DNA of 49,726 nucleotides from Diplocarpon mali (lineage: Eukaryota > Ascomycota > Leotiomycetes > Helotiales > Drepanopezizaceae). Below are positions 46,747-49,726 of the stretch, one piece after another. The notes beneath the pieces were generated by a model. It was not told the origin of the DNA. It worked only from the letters and a program-made list of their open reading frames with translations, and searched no databases. The DNA is taken from contig JAENRP010000064.1 of assembly GCA_024741835.1 (NCBI GenBank), forward strand, positions 1 to 49,726, written 5' to 3'. Both the position numbers and the translations under genes were made by a program. The number at the start of each line of letters is the position of its first letter. Positions within the stretch are counted from its first letter, which is position 1.

Positions 46747-46892
46747 GATGAGTTTGTATGCCGAGATTCGTGCCGAGTTTGTATGCTAAGATTGTATGCT
46801 GAGATTGTATGCCGAGATCGTGCCGAGTTTGTACGCCGAGATCGTGCCGAGATCGTATGCCGAGATCGTATACCGAGATCGTCTAATGAGTC
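46747..46892 (-). repeat. Minisatellite of 11-13-bp units upstream of the secreted-protein gene
   Basis: About ten units of the form GAG(A/T)T(C/T)GTATGCC or its shortened version GAGATCGTGCC. Lies 140-290 bp before the start codon, in the probable promoter. Confidence 0.9.
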
Positions 46893-47934
46893 GGTACGAG
46901 TAGTCTGTATAACGAGTTTGTACGAGTACTCAGTGTGATGAGATTGCACGAAGATGAGCCCTCCAGCCCGAGCGCAAGTCTCCTTTATACCTGCTCGCAA
47001 CCCGGGCCGTCACACATCGAGCCCAGCACGAAGGCCGCAGCCCCGAGGTATTTTTGGCCCGCAGGAGATCAGGAGTCCCGACCTGCATGCGCGGATTCTC
47101 GCCGGCCGAGAGGGCTCGCAGCAGCTCCGCGGGCGCGCCTGGTCGCCCAGATCCTGGAGCGCGACGAACCCGTCGAGTGCTCGCCCGGAGGATCTGGAGG
47201 AGTCGGCTCGGGAGCGTGAGGCCGCAAGGCACGCTCGCCTGCCGTCAGGCACGCTTGCGACCTGGGTCCGCGAAACCCCCTTTCCAAACAAACCACCTGC
47301 CTGCCGCCTAGTATGAATAGTCCGGGTTGTCATCACGCTCGAATACTTGCGAGTCTGTTGCGACGTAGGCGGTTGTGCGATGCCTCTCCTAGAGCACTCG
47401 ACCGCTGTCTCCACGTCTCTCAATCACTCTGCCCTTCTGCTATCCAGAAACCACACCCTCGTTTCCGTCCTTGGATCGGTCCGCCGGCCCATGGAGTCGC
47501 CGCGGGGCGTGGGTGACTGCGGGAGCGAGATGCGTGAGTGCCTGGTGGCCTCGTGCCGTGGAGGCGAGATCGAACCCGGTCTGGACGGTCCTGCAGTATC
47601 TAAAGTAAGGTTGTGGCCGGGGAATACTTATGCGTCGCAGGATTTCCGGGCATCTTGTACGAGCTTCCGGAGCACCAAGGCGAGCTAGGGGCCGGGGTGG
47701 CAGGAGGAGGCGCAACTACTCCCGATTGATATTTTAGGTTTCGAGGACGGCGGATCCAGTCCAGGGCCGAGATCCACAGGCACGTAGGAATGCCAGCTAT
47801 TTGGAAGAGTTGCCGGACCGCCTCAGGCCGTTGGCGAAGCACCGATAGCGAGGGAGAGCGAATGACTGGAGCCGAGGGGGTAGAGGGCGGAGACGAGCTG
47901 TTGCTTGCGAGTCCTGCGAGAGGGCAGGGCTGTA

Positions 47935-47996
47935 CAGGAGCTCGCCTCGGTCTCTCGTCACCTGACAGGAGCTCGCCCCGGTCTCTCATCACCTGA
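47935..47996 (+). repeat. 31-bp direct repeat, two copies
   Basis: Copies at 47935-47965 and 47966-47996, starting CAGGAGCTCGCC and ending TCACCTGA, with two differences. Confidence 0.9.
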
Positions 47997-48137
47997 CAGA
48001 AGCTTGGCATTGCGTATCGGTCCCGTGCTGGCCAGGACACCAGGAACCACAGTAGATCCCAGGGGCCTTGCGGCAGGCCGAGCAAAGTCCACATTGGCGT
48101 GCGTCGTCGAATGGTGGATCTGTGGTGGGTTTGCACG

Positions 48138-48305
48138 GCTAGATATCCTTTGATATAGTCTTTATTTAACCTACGACACCGTAGGTTTCCATAGCTAGAT
48201 ATCCTTTGATATAGTATTCATCTAACCTATAACATGATAAGTTTATATAGCTAAATACCCTTCAATAGAGTCTTCATCTAGCCTGCGATACCGTCGAACC
48301 TCTTC
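48138..48305 (+). repeat. 56-bp tandem repeat, three copies
   Basis: Units at 48138-48193, 48194-48249 and 48250-48305. Each starts GCTA(G/A)ATA and contains CTTTGATATAGT or its variant, and TTCATCTA(A/G)CCT. Most differences are transitions. Much more AT-rich than its surroundings. Confidence 0.9.
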
Positions 48306-48708
48306 CCCCCTCCCCTCTCTCTCATCAAGCACATCCCATCACGCACCAGACCGCGTCCTCGCTATCCAGCTTCGCGCGGCTAGACATACACAGCTGCCTC
48401 CAACGTAGATCATGAGTTCTCGAGCCCGCCTAGCCAGCATGTAGGCTTCCCCCCTGTGCGCGCAGCGAGCCCTCGCGACGACGACGTCCCACGTGCCCCC
48501 TGGTGTCATGGCAGGGAAGGCCAACATCCATCCAGCCCGGCCCCCAAGCCGCCGTCCTAGCTTCGGGTCCCCCCACCGGTCAGCATCGTGCTCTGCGATA
48601 TGCCCCTCCCCCCCCGTGACGTCGCCGCGCAGCAGGCGATCTCTATCCCTGTCTCGTCCCCAGTCGTCTGAGCGGGAAAAAAAATAAAATAAAATAAAAT
48701 ACTTCGTA

Positions 48709-48970
48709 CAGGGTGTAATAATCTGAGGTTCCCTGTCTGTGCACACTAGATTCTTGGCAATGCTGATTTTATTGAATTCCTTAGCATTTTGTATGGCCAA
48801 CTTTTGCGTCAATCACTGCTTTACATCTATTTGGCATTTCCCTAATCAAATCTCTAATTATCTCAACTGTTATTGATTCTTAAGCTTCAAATACCCCCTG
48901 TAGAAACCCCTGCACAAAAGAAAGTTCTAGTATAGCGCACAGACAGAAAACCTCAGATTATTTCCCCATG
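48709..48970 (-). mobile_element. Miniature Tc1/mariner relic (262 bp)
   Basis: Terminal inverted repeats: left CAGGGTGTAATAATCTGAGG then TTCCCTGTCTGTGC; right, on the other strand, CATGGGGAAATAATCTGAGG then TTTTCTGTCTGTGC. The left end abuts TA (48707-48708), the usual target of this superfamily; the right-hand TA is lost. Inside, the minus strand reads EIIRDLIREMPNRCKAVIDA, KVGHTKC, then stop. That is the C-terminal end of Tc1-type transposases (LI.SMPRR..AVI.AKGGHTKY). It is an internally deleted copy that keeps both ends but not the catalytic domain. Confidence 0.85.
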
Positions 48971-49726
48971 GACTATGTAAAAAGTCTCTGGTCGGGGGGA
49001 TTTTTCCGTCCGGGCGCTCCGCCTTCCCCCGCGTGGGAGAGGGGGATGCGCCGGCGGCAAGAATTCACTTCACGCGGGTTTCGACGCGCCGTGCGGGGCC
49101 GGGTCTGGAGGGCCTCGCATACATCCCGGTCCGCGTGGGGGAGATCTGGTTGGTGGGTTGGCCGCTCAGCCATCTGGAGAGTTTCCGGACTGTGGACAGC
49201 AAGTACCCCTGCGGTCCCGACGTAACGTGATCTCGACCCGCCAAGGAAGCGGGCCTAGGCACTCGGACAGATGGGGAACCCCAGCTCTCGTCTAACTCTA
49301 CCCCATTCGTGCTAGCGGCTAACCCCCGGGAGTCTCGTAGCGTGGGGAGGAGAGACGTGCAGCGCTGCCAAGGCGTCTCACGTGCATGCCACGGACGCGC
49401 TCCCTCGCTCCCTGACTCGGGATCCGGTGTTGCACGGGAGGAGGTGCCTGAGGTGCTTCCCGGGAGCCTGAACCCCCTCCCCCCAAGAGGCTTCCGATAA
49501 GCGACCAAGCTTTGTAGGGATCCCCTATCTGCTCTTCCCGGGCCAGGGTGGCAGCAAGACATCTGGACCGCCGCATGGGAAAGCAATCAGCCATCCTGGG
49601 CTGGTGTGGGCTGGTGTAATCGGACGCCATAATTCTTCTGGTTTACATGTGCCTGCGGCTACGTAGAGAAGCTCCCCCAGGTCCGGGTCGCGCGCGAGCC
49701 ATGAATCCCACCCAACCCCCCTCCCA
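48971..49726. other. GC-rich unassigned sequence at the right edge
   Basis: No gene, RNA or mobile element recognised. Frames are open on both strands by composition. No telomere repeats seen. Confidence 0.5.

Larger units (their letters stand above)
46893..48708. other. GC-rich region without convincing genes
   Basis: CpG-rich DNA in which long frames on both strands are expected by composition. A 178-codon minus frame (47600-48136) and a 120-codon plus frame (46954-47316) are not believed. Contains the 31-bp and 56-bp repeats listed separately, and an (AAAAT)n run at about 48676-48700. Confidence 0.5.

Noticed and set aside
47600..48136. 178-codon minus-strand frame in the GC-rich block
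   Set aside because: It spans the 31-bp direct repeat, has competing plus-strand frames, and shows no recognisable domain.

Overview
The window is a piece of nuclear genome from a filamentous ascomycete (Pezizomycotina; the class cannot be fixed from sequence alone). The evidence is: short spliceosomal introns (46-70 bp, with 111-bp and 225-bp outliers) with GTRNGT donors and CTAAC/CTGAC-type branch sites; typical fungal genes (Gds1-type winged-helix protein, endopolyphosphatase Ppn1, eL13, Dpm3); and an AT-rich transposon block carrying the C-to-T/G-to-A scars of repeat-induced point mutation (RIP).

Layout. (1) 1-14.05 kb is an AT-rich nest of dead LTR retrotransposons. A Copia RNase H gene was split by two Gypsy elements. 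One of these (6195-12552, minus strand) is structurally complete: two 292-bp LTRs, a 5-bp target duplication and a polypurine tract. The other (ending at 6017, plus strand) is a chromodomain-bearing Gypsy, apparently cut in turn by a third Gypsy element whose gag runs off the left edge. (2) 14.05-19.8 kb is gene-poor and carries three diverged copies of a ~90-100-bp MITE-like element. (3) 19.85-41.5 kb is an ordinary gene-rich segment with nine genes: gds1-like (+), ppn1 (+), an unrecognised nuclear protein (+), a CorA-like two-TM protein (-), a small zinc-ribbon protein (-), rpl13 (-), dpm3 (+), an oxidoreductase-like mitochondrial protein (-), and a large SP-rich protein with a possible CENP-O-like C-terminus (+). 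(4) 41.5-49.7 kb is accessory-looking. It has a decayed N-terminal fragment of a PDR-type ABC transporter, a small secreted cysteine-rich protein with a Lys/Pro repeat tail, several minisatellites, a miniature Tc1/mariner relic, and a GC-rich, CpG-rich stretch with no convincing genes.

The core genes do not form one pathway. Rpl13 and dpm3 are divergently arranged, as are the oxidoreductase-like gene and the SP-rich gene. Dpm3 and the oxidoreductase-like gene converge, as do the unknown nuclear gene and the CorA-like gene. I found no clear new multigene system. The best leads are a 23-bp near-palindrome shared by otherwise unrelated retrotransposons, the three-copy MITE-like family, and the secreted repeat protein in its minisatellite-rich setting.

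Exon boundaries were worked out by hand from splice signals and reading-frame continuity. No alignments or database searches were run.
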